A stretch of DNA of 64,000 bases from Zunongwangia mangrovi. Lineage in GTDB: Bacteria; Bacteroidota; Bacteroidia; Flavobacteriales; Flavobacteriaceae. Shown one piece after another: positions 56,784-64,000 of the stretch (its first letter is position 1; each line of letters opens with the position of its first letter). A program made the translations under genes and the position numbers. The notes beneath the pieces are model-generated. The model saw only the letters and a list, made by a program, of their open reading frames with translations. It did no database searches and was not told where the DNA came from. The stretch covers positions 434,001 through 498,000 of the forward strand of contig NZ_FOKV01000001.1 in the NCBI RefSeq assembly GCF_900112105.1. Reading direction: 5' to 3'.

Positions 56784-58403
56784 TTACAAGCTTCCTAAAA
56801 TTTGTGCACAGATTATTATCATAACTAAAGCAAAAGGATAAACTGTAGCGTAAGCAACCTGGGGACCTTCTGTACTGGTCATAGAATCTACAGCAGTAAG
56901 GCCAGGTGTACTTGTCATTCCGCCAGTTAAGGCTCCTAAAAGCGAAAGGAAATTAACCTTAAAGATTAACCTGCCAATAATAACTACAATGATCATAGGC
57001 ACTAAAGTGATTATTGCACCTATACCGAAAAGATTAAGCCCATATTCGTTAATTGTAGGTGCAATTTTACTTCCCGCAGCTAATCCTACAGGAGTTAGAA
57101 AAAGCAATAAACCAAATTGCCTCAAAATTTGATTTCCTACTACGGGCAAATTCCAAATGATTGGGCCGGTTTTACCAATCCTACTTAAAACAAGAGCAGC
57201 AATTAAAACACCTCCTGTAATTCCTAAAGAAAAAGAACTACCACCAGGAAGCGGAATTTCTATAGCCCCCAAAAGTAAGCCAACCACACAACCCAAAGCT
57301 ACAGGTAAGAAACTTGTGGTTTCTACTTCTTTCATACTGTCTCCCAAAATATGGGAAAGAGCAGCCACATTTCCCTTACTAGAAGAAATCAATAATCGGT
57401 CTCCATATCTCAGTTTTAAAGTTGGCCTTGCAGATAGATCTATTCCTGCTCTTCGAACTCTGGTTACCGTTGCTTTAAAATTTCGTTTTACGTTTAATTC
57501 TTTAAGTGATTTATTTACCACGTTACGTCTTGAAACTACATACCATTTCACTTCCATTAAACCACTGGCGGGTATTTCGACTTCCGTAGAATGCCCAAGT
57601 AAAACCTCAACTCTTTTTAAAGCTTCTTCAGTTCCAACAGCTTTTACCACATCACCTTTATGCAAAATAGCTTCAGCAGTAGGAGCAACAGACATAGTAT
57701 TTGGGCTCATAATTCTTGAAATATTGGCTTTGGTCATCATCCTAATATCAAGATCTTTAATCGTACGCCCTTCAATATTATCATTTGTAATTTCAAAATT
57801 CCTGTTAGTGACTTCTGGAATCTTACTTTGCGCTTCCCGAATGTAATTTTCTTCCTCTTTGGAAATCTTAGCTCCAAAAAGCTTTGGGGATAGCTTTACA
57901 AATAGAATAACTCCAATTACACCAAAAGGATACGCAATACCATAACCAATAGATGCTAGTGGAGAATTAGATGCTTCGATAGCTGCTGCAAGACCAGGCG
58001 TACTGGTGAGCGCTCCTGTTAAAAGTCCTACCGAAATTTTATAATCTACATCAAATCCAACTGATAATAATGCAGTAGTAATCGTACCAATTACCACACT
58101 TAATACTGCCAGGATAATTAGTTTCGCACCTTGAGTTTTAAATACTTCAAAGAAAGACGGTCCTGCCTGCATACCAATGGTAAAAATAAAAAGCAACAGA
58201 CCTATTTTCTGAATAATTTCCGGAAGTTCAAACTCTACTCCCTGAATGTTGAGCCAGTAGCCGTAAAAAATAGCTACAAAAATTACTGCTGAAGAATCAA
58301 AGGATACCCCTTTAATTTTAATTCCGCCTAAAAAAATACCAATACCGATAATAATGAAAAGTGCGATATAATCTGTACCTAAAAAATCTAACAAAAATTC
58401 CAT
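56784..58403 (-). CDS. AspT/YidE/YbjL-type transporter
   Basis: A 539-residue inner-membrane transporter of the aspartate:alanine exchanger type. Five to six membrane spans in each half are separated by a cytoplasmic region (about residues 190-360) with two TrkA-C-like domains (IMSPNTMSVAPTAEAILHKGD and LKLRYGDRLLISSSKGN). The paired repeat motifs GLLTGALTSTPGLAAA and GALTGGMTSTPGLTAV are the family signature. The substrate is unknown; AspT homologues exchange amino acids. Last chromosomal gene before the integrated element. Confidence 0.9.
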   Translation of the reverse strand: MEFLLDFLGTDYIALFIIIGIGIFLGGIKIKGVSFDSSAVIFVAIFYGYWLNIQGVEFELPEIIQKIGLLLFIFTIGMQAGPSFFEVFKTQGAKLIILAVLSVVIGTITTALLSVGFDVDYKISVGLLTGALTSTPGLAAAIEASNSPLASIGYGIAYPFGVIGVILFVKLSPKLFGAKISKEEENYIREAQSKIPEVTNRNFEITNDNIEGRTIKDLDIRMMTKANISRIMSPNTMSVAPTAEAILHKGDVVKAVGTEEALKRVEVLLGHSTEVEIPASGLMEVKWYVVSRRNVVNKSLKELNVKRNFKATVTRVRRAGIDLSARPTLKLRYGDRLLISSSKGNVAALSHILGDSMKEVETTSFLPVALGCVVGLLLGAIEIPLPGGSSFSLGITGGVLIAALVLSRIGKTGPIIWNLPVVGNQILRQFGLLLFLTPVGLAAGSKIAPTINEYGLNLFGIGAIITLVPMIIVVIIGRLIFKVNFLSLLGALTGGMTSTPGLTAVDSMTSTEGPQVAYATVYPFALVMIIICAQILGSL

Positions 58404-58684
58404 AATTGGATGATTTAATTGACTTTCTACTCTAGTTGAAGATTGGGATAAATCGAGTATAAAGATACATGAGAATTAAAGTGAGGAAACTGATGATTGT
58501 CATGTTTTTAAGAAATTATGGAGATAAATTTTCGGGTATTAAATAGGCTAAGAGAAATCCCTATCCAAGAAAATTGGAAAAATAATTATTTAACTGACTT
58601 AGATAAAGTTTGAAATAAAAATGAATAATCAAGCTTCAGTATATGATAGCATACATGAGTAGTGAAGTATATTATGCTTTCTAA

Positions 58685-58719
58685 AAAATAAAAGCTTCTC
58701 AAAATTGAGAAGCTTTTAT
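58685..58719. terminator. Bidirectional terminator downstream of the tRNA fragment
   Basis: AAAAGCTTCTC-AAAATT-GAGAAGCTTTT is a 10-11 bp stem with A- and T-runs on its two sides. It lies just 3' of the tRNA remnant (read leftward), so it is probably the original terminator of that tRNA gene. Confidence 0.85.
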
Positions 58720-58720
58720 G

Positions 58721-58762
58721 TGGTCCCACATGGGCTCGAACCATGGACCCCTTGATTATGAG
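58721..58762 (-). other. 3' half of a CAT-anticodon tRNA gene: attachment-site remnant
   Basis: Read on the reverse strand: anticodon loop CTCATAA, stem TCAAG, variable loop GGGTC, T-arm CATGG-TTCGAGC-CCATG, acceptor strand TGGGACC and discriminator A; no encoded CCA. The 5' side breaks off at the anticodon loop: nothing upstream pairs with TCAAG or gives a D-arm or a GGTCCCA strand. This is the footprint of a tyrosine integrase insertion at the anticodon loop. The intact gene (Met or lysidine-Ile) should be at the far end of the element. Confidence 0.85.
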
Positions 58763-58897
58763 AAATGAAAAATTCAACTTCAATAAATTTCATTTAGTTT
58801 CATTTAATTGACTTTCAATGTTTTAACTTTATTTATTTTTTCATAAACTATCTTTAATTTACCTTTATTGAACAATTTGTTGTACCTATGTTGTACC
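58763..58897. repeat. Short repeats between att remnant and integrase gene
   Basis: AAATGAAA at 58763-58770 is followed by two direct copies of its complement TTTCATTT (58788-58795 and 58798-58805). GTTGTACC occurs at 58879-58886 and 58890-58897, an 11-nt period. Position suggests arm-type recombinase or excisionase sites; this is inference. Confidence 0.5.
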
Positions 58898-58902
58898 CGT
58901 TA

Positions 58903-58910
58903 TATGTTTG
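58903..58910 (+). promoter_or_regulatory. Putative -7 box for the integrase gene
   Basis: TATGTTTG matches TAnnTTTG but lies only 10 nt before the ATG, so a transcript from it would have almost no leader. The GTTGTACC repeats lie directly upstream, so they could bind a regulator. Confidence 0.3.
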
Positions 58911-58920
58911 ATTAAGAATT

Positions 58921-60126
58921 ATGGCTTCATTAAAAACTGTCCTACGCAAGAAAAAATTGAGCAATGGAAAATACCCTATTGCATTGAGAGTTACTAAAGA
59001 TAGAAAATCAAAATTTTTTAGAACTCCATTCGAAGTTAATCTGAATGAGTGGGATTCTAAGCTAGGTAGATTTAGTAAAAAGCACAGTCAACAAGTCAAA
59101 TCAAATAGATTACTCGGAAAGATTGAAGACAGAGCCTTATCCGTAATTTCCGAATTAGAGATGAATCAGGATTTTTATACTCTAAATGATTTCGAAAATA
59201 AATTTAGAATTGAATCTAATCCAGAAGCTTCAAATATTTTTCCATTTTGGGATGAACTGATTGATGAAATGAAAATGGCTGGAAGAATGGGAAATGCAGA
59301 CGTATATCACCATACTAAAAATTCAGTTCAGAAATTCGCAAAGAATAAGCCTATTCATTTTAAAGAGGTCACTCCTACTTTTTTAGATAAATATGAAGTT
59401 TATCTCAGAAATAAAGGAGGAACTGGCGGGGGAATTGGAGTTAAAATGCGTGCCATTAGAGCGATTTTCAATGTTGCTATTAAGCGAAATATAATAGATG
59501 AAAAAATTTATCCATTCAAGCACTACAAAATTTCTAAACTAAAAGGAAAGTCCATAAAAAAAGCGCTCAAAATCGAAGAGATACATCGACTTCAGAATCT
59601 TAATTTAAATGAAAAGCCACATTTAGTGAATAGTAGAAATTATTTCATTTTTAGTTTTTATACCAGAGGAATGAATTTTGCCGATATGATGAAATTAAGG
59701 TGGGATAATATCTACAGCGATAGAATACATTATACACGATCAAAGACAAAAGGAAACTTTATCATAAAAATCTTACCGCCTGTACAACTAATATTGAATT
59801 ATTACAAGGGCAAAAACCATCCATACGTCTTCCCTATAATTCTTCATGAAAACCTAACTCCTAGTCAATTAAACAATAGAAAAAGAAAAACGCTCAAAAA
59901 ATTTAATAAGGATTTGAAAGAATTAGGAGAACTTGCAAAAATTGATAAGCCTATAACAAGCTATGTAGCCAGGCATAGCTTTGCAAATTGCTTAAAGCAA
60001 AAAGGTGCCGGTACAGATATTATTAGCGAATCCTTAGGGCACCAAGATGTTAAAACTACAAAAGCATATTTAAAAGAATTGGATACGGCAATCTTGGATG
60101 AAGCAAGTAAGTTATTGCTTCAATAA
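58921..60126 (+). CDS. Tyrosine-type site-specific recombinase (integrase)
   Basis: A 401-residue recombinase of the Bacteroidetes phage_int_SAM_5/Arm-DNA-binding class. The N-terminal arm-binding part has LRKKKLSNGKYPIALRVTKDRKSKFFRT. A SAM-like core-binding domain follows (about 110-210). The catalytic domain shows the first Arg in FYTRGMNFADMMKLRWDNI, the second box in ITSYVARHSFANCLKQKG, GTDIISESLGHQDVKTT and the nucleophile Tyr in KAYLKEL. It lies about 160 nt inside the cut tRNA and presumably catalysed the insertion. Confidence 0.94.
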   Translation: MASLKTVLRKKKLSNGKYPIALRVTKDRKSKFFRTPFEVNLNEWDSKLGRFSKKHSQQVKSNRLLGKIEDRALSVISELEMNQDFYTLNDFENKFRIESNPEASNIFPFWDELIDEMKMAGRMGNADVYHHTKNSVQKFAKNKPIHFKEVTPTFLDKYEVYLRNKGGTGGGIGVKMRAIRAIFNVAIKRNIIDEKIYPFKHYKISKLKGKSIKKALKIEEIHRLQNLNLNEKPHLVNSRNYFIFSFYTRGMNFADMMKLRWDNIYSDRIHYTRSKTKGNFIIKILPPVQLILNYYKGKNHPYVFPIILHENLTPSQLNNRKRKTLKKFNKDLKELGELAKIDKPITSYVARHSFANCLKQKGAGTDIISESLGHQDVKTTKAYLKELDTAILDEASKLLLQ

Positions 60127-60305
60127 GTTAAAGCCTAGAGATATAATAACTAAATATTTAACCCTCAGTTTATATATTCAAAAAATCACTATTGACTATT
60201 TTTTTAGTTTAAAGTTTCTTTACTTAAATAAAACTATGTTTTTAATAATAATATAGTTGTTTCTAAGTTTAGTTTTTATTTTTACTCGAAATTTTAGCGC
60301 GAAGA

Positions 60306-61232
60306 ATGAATCAGAAAGTCAGTTTTAAATGTACCAAATGTGGCAAACCTTCTTATTCCTATGAAGGTACAGAAAGAGCAAAAAGTAATATTTGCAAAGA
60401 CTGTTATGGCAAAAGGAAGGATAAAAGAGAAAATAAGCTGAATAATCTAAGTGGAAAAGAATGGGCCGCTTTAAGTAAAAGTGTGGAGAAGTATGAGGGA
60501 CGTAAACCAGATAAACAAAAACAACATGGAGCAAGTTTTCCTTTATCGCTAGCTGAACAACAAATTTTAATATATTCTAAAAAGGATCAGGTAATCTTAG
60601 ATCCATTTTTAGGAGTGGGAACTACAATAGATGCTGCTGCTAATTTAGGTAGGAAATCAGTTGGTATAGAAGTAGATTCTAATTTCGCAGATTTAGCTTC
60701 TCAAGATATAATCGACCCGAATAATCATAAAGTTATATGTGATGATTGTCGAAACATGACAAAACATCTTAAAAAGGAAAGCATTGATTTTATTTTAACA
60801 AGTCCACCTTATGCTAACCTTCTACAAACTATAAAAGGTGATTTTGGATATAAATGGAGAGAACATTCTGAAATTAAAGCGATCAGTAATCCAACCCCAT
60901 ATTCAGAAAGCAACCGAGATCTAGGAAATTTACCTTATGATGAATTTATGAATCAATTGGAAGATATCATGAATAAAAGTTTTGAGGTATTAAAAAAAAA
61001 TAGCTATGCTGTTTGGGTCGTAAAGGATTACAGGGATTTAAAAAGAAAAGTGCCTTATGTCAATTTTCATGGAGATGTTATAAAAGCTGCGGAAAATGCT
61101 GGATTTACTCTATGGGATATTAGAATTTACGACCAAACTCAATTCAGACCTCTCGTAGTTTTAGGGTATCCCTCCAGAAATTATTATTTAAATATTGGTC
61201 ATTCTTACATTATATCTTTTAAAAAAATATGA
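60306..61232 (+). CDS. DNA methyltransferase with N-terminal zinc ribbon (M1 of the R-M system)
   Basis: A 308-residue SAM-dependent DNA methyltransferase. Residues 9-33 form a likely zinc ribbon (Cys9, Cys12, Cys30, Cys33: CTKC ... CKDC). The SAM motif DPFLGVGTT is at 99-107 and the catalytic motif TSPPY at 165-169; TSPPY is the form usual for N4-cytosine enzymes. Motif I comes before motif IV, unlike the classic beta-class order. The next gene starts inside its last codons (ATGA overlap), so M1 and M2 are coupled. The recognition sequence is unknown. Confidence 0.87.
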   Translation: MNQKVSFKCTKCGKPSYSYEGTERAKSNICKDCYGKRKDKRENKLNNLSGKEWAALSKSVEKYEGRKPDKQKQHGASFPLSLAEQQILIYSKKDQVILDPFLGVGTTIDAAANLGRKSVGIEVDSNFADLASQDIIDPNNHKVICDDCRNMTKHLKKESIDFILTSPPYANLLQTIKGDFGYKWREHSEIKAISNPTPYSESNRDLGNLPYDEFMNQLEDIMNKSFEVLKKNSYAVWVVKDYRDLKRKVPYVNFHGDVIKAAENAGFTLWDIRIYDQTQFRPLVVLGYPSRNYYLNIGHSYIISFKKI

Positions 61233-62365
61233 ATCAAACCAAGCTCAATTTAGAAAAAAAACCTTTTTCTATTAATTTAGAAAATTATAAAAGAAATAAC
61301 TATTCAACACATGGTTTTCATCCTTACCCTGCAAAATTCATTCCTCAAATAGCAAAAGAACTTATTTTACAATATTCCAATGAAAATGATTGGATTCTTG
61401 ATCCTTTTTGTGGTTCAGGTACTACCCTAGTAGAGTCAAAATTGAATCAAAGAAATGCAATTGGTGTCGATATTAACCCTCTATCTTCATTAATATCAAA
61501 GGTAAAATCTACTAAAATTGATGAAAGTGATTTTTCTAAAATTGAAGATTTCAAAGAAAAAGTCCTATTTGATATAAATAATAAAAATTATTATAAATAC
61601 CCACATTTTCACAACATTAATCATTGGTTCAAAGATTTTATTCAAAAAGAAATCTCTATAGTTTTACATCATTTGAATTCCATTGATGAATCAGATGTGC
61701 GAGACCTATTATCGGTAGCTTTATCTTCTATTATTGTAAAAGTGTCTAATCAAGATAGCGACACTAGATATACAGCCATTGAAAAAAAATTATATCAAGG
61801 TATAGTTTTTAAAGAGTTGGATCGTGCCCTGAATAAAATGTCATTAAAGCTAAATGAGTTTAATCAAGAAGCATCAAATAAAATAGTCAAAGTATTTAAT
61901 GATGATTCTCGTAAAATTTCATCATTTGTAAATAATAAAATAGACACTGTAATTACCTCTCCTCCTTATGTAAATAGTTATGACTATTATTTATATCATA
62001 AACATAGGATGAATTGGTTAAATCTTGATTATAAAAAAGCTCAGTCTGGAGAATTTGGTTCAAGAAATAAACATAGTGATAATAATGCAGGTATTGATGA
62101 ATACGAACTAGCACTGGAGACAATTATATCTGAAATAAGAAAAGTTCAAAAGAACAAGGGCTATTTTTGTATGGTCATTGGAGATGGAATTATAAAAGGT
62201 GAATTAATTAAGGCAAATAAAATATCGGATAATTTGATGGAAAAATCTGGATATACAAAGGTTCAAGAATTAGCTTTTGATCAAAGAAAATACACTAGAA
62301 CATTCACCCCAAATATCAAAACGAAATTTAAAAATTCTTATATTCTTATTTATCAGGCTGTATAA
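61229..62365 (+). CDS. DNA methyltransferase (M2 of the R-M system)
   Basis: A 378-residue SAM-dependent DNA methyltransferase. HPYPAKFIP (31-39) is a known N-terminal signature of a group of cytosine-N4 enzymes. The SAM motif is DPFCGSGTT (58-66), with IGVDINPL following. The catalytic motif TSPPY is at 243-247. About 180 residues between them may hold the target recognition part. It overlaps M1 by 4 nt and the convergent nuclease gene by 20 nt. Two methyltransferases next to one nuclease suggests an asymmetric target with each strand methylated separately. Confidence 0.88.
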   Translation: MNQTKLNLEKKPFSINLENYKRNNYSTHGFHPYPAKFIPQIAKELILQYSNENDWILDPFCGSGTTLVESKLNQRNAIGVDINPLSSLISKVKSTKIDESDFSKIEDFKEKVLFDINNKNYYKYPHFHNINHWFKDFIQKEISIVLHHLNSIDESDVRDLLSVALSSIIVKVSNQDSDTRYTAIEKKLYQGIVFKELDRALNKMSLKLNEFNQEASNKIVKVFNDDSRKISSFVNNKIDTVITSPPYVNSYDYYLYHKHRMNWLNLDYKKAQSGEFGSRNKHSDNNAGIDEYELALETIISEIRKVQKNKGYFCMVIGDGIIKGELIKANKISDNLMEKSGYTKVQELAFDQRKYTRTFTPNIKTKFKNSYILIYQAV

Positions 62366-63533
62366 AGTTATATCTGCCATTTTTCAAAAGTTCTTTAGCT
62401 TCTACAGATTCATATTTTAAATGTTTTACTATAAAATGTATATCTTCAGATGTTGAACGATAGAAAACTAATAAATCCTTAGCATTTAATGTGCTATGTA
62501 TATTTCGATTTAGCAATGTGAATCTAAGCTCTTTATTTTTACGGGGGTGTTCTGGGCTGGGTACATAATATATTGATCTAACTCCATTTAAAACCTGATT
62601 GTAATTTTCACTTTGAAAATGAACATCAAATTTCACCTCTCTTTGGGAAGCTCCATTTGGTTTACGTTGAACCGTAGAGAAAGTAGGAAAAATATCTAAA
62701 AACTTAATAGGAATGATCATCTGTCCTGGAGAACTCGTCAAACTAACATCATTTTTCACTAATTGTTTATAGAAAGCGAGCTTTGAAGTATCTATTTGAG
62801 AAATTTTATTATCATAAGTTTGTTCTGGACTTGAAACCTTTGAAGTCTTACTTCTAAACTCCTTCGGTAAGGGCTGAATTTTTCGAGGAGGAAAGATAGA
62901 TTGATCACTATCCTTAGTCTTTATTTTTGAATTTCTATTTTCTTTATATCTATTTCGAATTTCTTTTTCTGTAGGAATTTTACCTTTTTCTAATAGTTTC
63001 TCTAGTAGCTCTTCGGTTATTAACTCGAGATTTTGATCTTGGTACTTAAAAATTGGATCAAAGTAGTTATATATCGAATCTATAAATTTTAAATCAGCTT
63101 TATGACTTAAATCCAATTCAATTGATGAAGAAGCCTCAATACTTTGAACTAAACCAGTTTGAGTCATATTATTTGAACCTATGATAATATGACTTTTCTC
63201 CTTCCCTTCAAACATGTAAATTTTAGGATGAAATATCACAGAAGAATTACTTTGAAAATGATAAATATATGATTTTACATTCCATGAAAGTATTTCTTTT
63301 AAAGCTTCATATGTAGTAATATCATCTATTCCTACTATGATTTGAAAATCAATTATGTTATCTTTTGCCTTAAGAATATATGGAGTTAAGGATGAAACTC
63401 CAGATCTTGTTGCAAATGCAACTAAACATTTAAATGAGGTAAAATGACTAGTTAATAAAAGTTTTTTAATTTCATGAAAAACTGAAGTGTTTTTGTTAAG
63501 ATTATAACCTTGACCAATAAATTCTACTTTCAT
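62346..63533 (-). CDS. PLD-family type II restriction endonuclease (BfiI/NgoFVII-like)
   Basis: A 395-residue nuclease. The N-terminal domain (about 1-180) carries a single phospholipase D-type active site: His102-Pro-Lys104 in FHPKIYMFEGKEK, followed by GSNNMTQTG (119-127). One copy per chain means two chains form the active centre, as in the metal-independent enzyme BfiI. A Lys/Pro-rich linker (about 185-245) leads to a C-terminal domain (about 260-395) that could be the DNA-binding part. It is convergent with the methyltransferase pair and lies 50 nt downstream of the controller gene. Alternative: a PLD defence nuclease not tied to the methylases, but the context argues against this. Confidence 0.82.
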   Translation of the reverse strand: MKVEFIGQGYNLNKNTSVFHEIKKLLLTSHFTSFKCLVAFATRSGVSSLTPYILKAKDNIIDFQIIVGIDDITTYEALKEILSWNVKSYIYHFQSNSSVIFHPKIYMFEGKEKSHIIIGSNNMTQTGLVQSIEASSSIELDLSHKADLKFIDSIYNYFDPIFKYQDQNLELITEELLEKLLEKGKIPTEKEIRNRYKENRNSKIKTKDSDQSIFPPRKIQPLPKEFRSKTSKVSSPEQTYDNKISQIDTSKLAFYKQLVKNDVSLTSSPGQMIIPIKFLDIFPTFSTVQRKPNGASQREVKFDVHFQSENYNQVLNGVRSIYYVPSPEHPRKNKELRFTLLNRNIHSTLNAKDLLVFYRSTSEDIHFIVKHLKYESVEAKELLKNGRYNFIQPDK

Positions 63534-63583
63534 CGTTTACTATTTAACTTTTAATGACCTCATTTATGGGTTTTATAATTGCC

Positions 63584-63811
63584 TTATAATCCATTCTCTG
63601 GCCAAAAATCTTTTGGTGAACATTCTAGTATTATTGCTATCTGATTTAAATGGTTAAGATTATACTTGGCTCTTCGTGTACTAGATTCTACATGAGAAAT
63701 AAAACTATCGCTTAAACCTAACTTTTGGGATAGTGCTATTTGGGAAAAACCTTTTTCTTTTCGCTTCTCCTTTACCTTATCTATTATGTAAGCCTCTATT
63801 TCACTAACCAT
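63584..63811 (-). CDS. XRE-family controller protein of the R-M system
   Basis: A 75-residue single-domain helix-turn-helix protein (FSQIALSQKLGLSDSFISHVES, residues 22-43). Size and position immediately upstream of the endonuclease gene match R-M controller (C) proteins, which delay nuclease expression until methylation is done. A 12-bp palindrome overlaps its own likely -7 box, the expected autoregulation site. A C-R operon facing an M1-M2 operon is a standard layout. Confidence 0.87.
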   Translation of the reverse strand: MVSEIEAYIIDKVKEKRKEKGFSQIALSQKLGLSDSFISHVESSTRRAKYNLNHLNQIAIILECSPKDFWPENGL

Positions 63812-63857
63812 AATCGAATTTTCGACTATACAATTAGAAGCTTATTTATAATTTTAA

Positions 63858-63873
63858 CAAAGGTACAAGTACC
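63858..63873 (-). promoter_or_regulatory. Controller promoter (-7 box) with overlapping palindromic operator (C-box candidate)
   Basis: On the reverse strand TACCTTTG (63865-63858) fits TAnnTTTG, 47 nt before the controller ATG. GGTAC-AA-GTACC (63862-63873) is a near-perfect palindrome that shares its last bases with this box. Binding there would block or alter transcription of C and R. Confidence 0.6.
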
Positions 63874-64000
63874 ATTATTTTACTTTTTTATTATATTTGA
63901 GCATCACTAAGCATTACTGTTAGCATTTACATAGAAGCTATTGTAAATAGAAATTCTAAAGCATTACTATTTTCGGAGAGAAAGAGAGTTGATCCATGCA

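Larger units (their letters stand above)
58721..64000. mobile_element. Integrated genomic island, left portion
   Basis: The left boundary is the cut tRNA at 58721-58762. Immediately inside lie integrase-type short repeats, a tyrosine recombinase gene and a complete restriction-modification system. By eye the DNA is more AT-rich than the preceding 58 kb. The right boundary is not in the window. Confidence 0.8.

Noticed and set aside
57157..57846. 229-residue plus-strand ORF inside the AspT-type transporter gene
   Set aside because: Antisense shadow of a strong membrane-protein gene; composition follows the complementary strand.
58586..58783. 65-residue reverse-strand ORF containing MVRAHVGPHKS
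   Set aside because: It is the chance translation of the tRNA remnant and its terminator.
58721..58830. Complete tRNA gene
   Set aside because: No 5' acceptor strand, D-arm or anticodon 5' stem can be found beyond 58762.

Overview
The window looks like chromosomal DNA of a marine-type member of the Flavobacteriaceae (Bacteroidetes). The evidence is AT-rich DNA, TAnnTTTG-type -7 promoter boxes, weak ribosome binding sites, many small lipoproteins, FtsX-type efflux permeases with double MacB-like domains, SusB-like GH97 and GH43/GH2 enzymes with signal peptides, and the flavobacterial gene neighbours. The genus cannot be fixed from this sequence alone.

Positions 1-31 kb are mostly housekeeping genes. 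A TPP riboswitch drives thiS-thiC leftward (thiC runs off the window), and queD, a rhodanese and an LpxH-like hydrolase are read rightward. A repeat-rich stretch (3.8-5.5 kb) surrounds two small uncharacterised genes. Then come recJ, a HopJ-family gene, adenine deaminase, a uracil-DNA glycosylase-like protein, rsmI, tdk-alr, mscL, asd, a prolyl oligopeptidase, an orphan ABC ATPase, a GreA/GreB-like factor, mtgA and a FAD oxidoreductase. The lipid start genes follow (yceD-rpmF, fabH-accB-accC), then divergent pdxA and ribE.

Positions 27.7-49.4 kb hold one large export locus. A histidine kinase and an NtrC-type sigma-54 activator point left. Diverging from them is a rightward array: membrane fusion protein, MacB-type ATPase, six tandem paralogous ~800-residue FtsX/MacB permeases (the third broken by a single-base frameshift), a second ATPase with altered signature and D-loop residues, and a TolC-family outer-membrane channel. 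The parts make a complete tripartite exporter, but the permeases are greatly multiplied.

Positions 49.4-50.4 kb carry ~90-110 bp imperfect palindromes of the type GTCATTTCGA...TCGAGATGAC, arranged around a small GIY-YIG nuclease gene. From 51 to 58.4 kb are a GNAT acetyltransferase, three secreted glycoside hydrolases (GH2, GH97, GH43) and an AspT/YidE-type transporter.

From 58.72 kb to the right edge lies the left part of an integrated element. It starts at the 3' half of a CAT-anticodon tRNA gene cut in the anticodon loop, followed by a tyrosine integrase and a type II restriction-modification system. That system has two putative N4-cytosine methyltransferases read rightward, and a PLD-family restriction endonuclease and a small XRE controller read leftward. 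A 12-bp palindrome overlaps the controller's likely -7 box. The right end of the element and the rebuilt intact tRNA should lie beyond the window.
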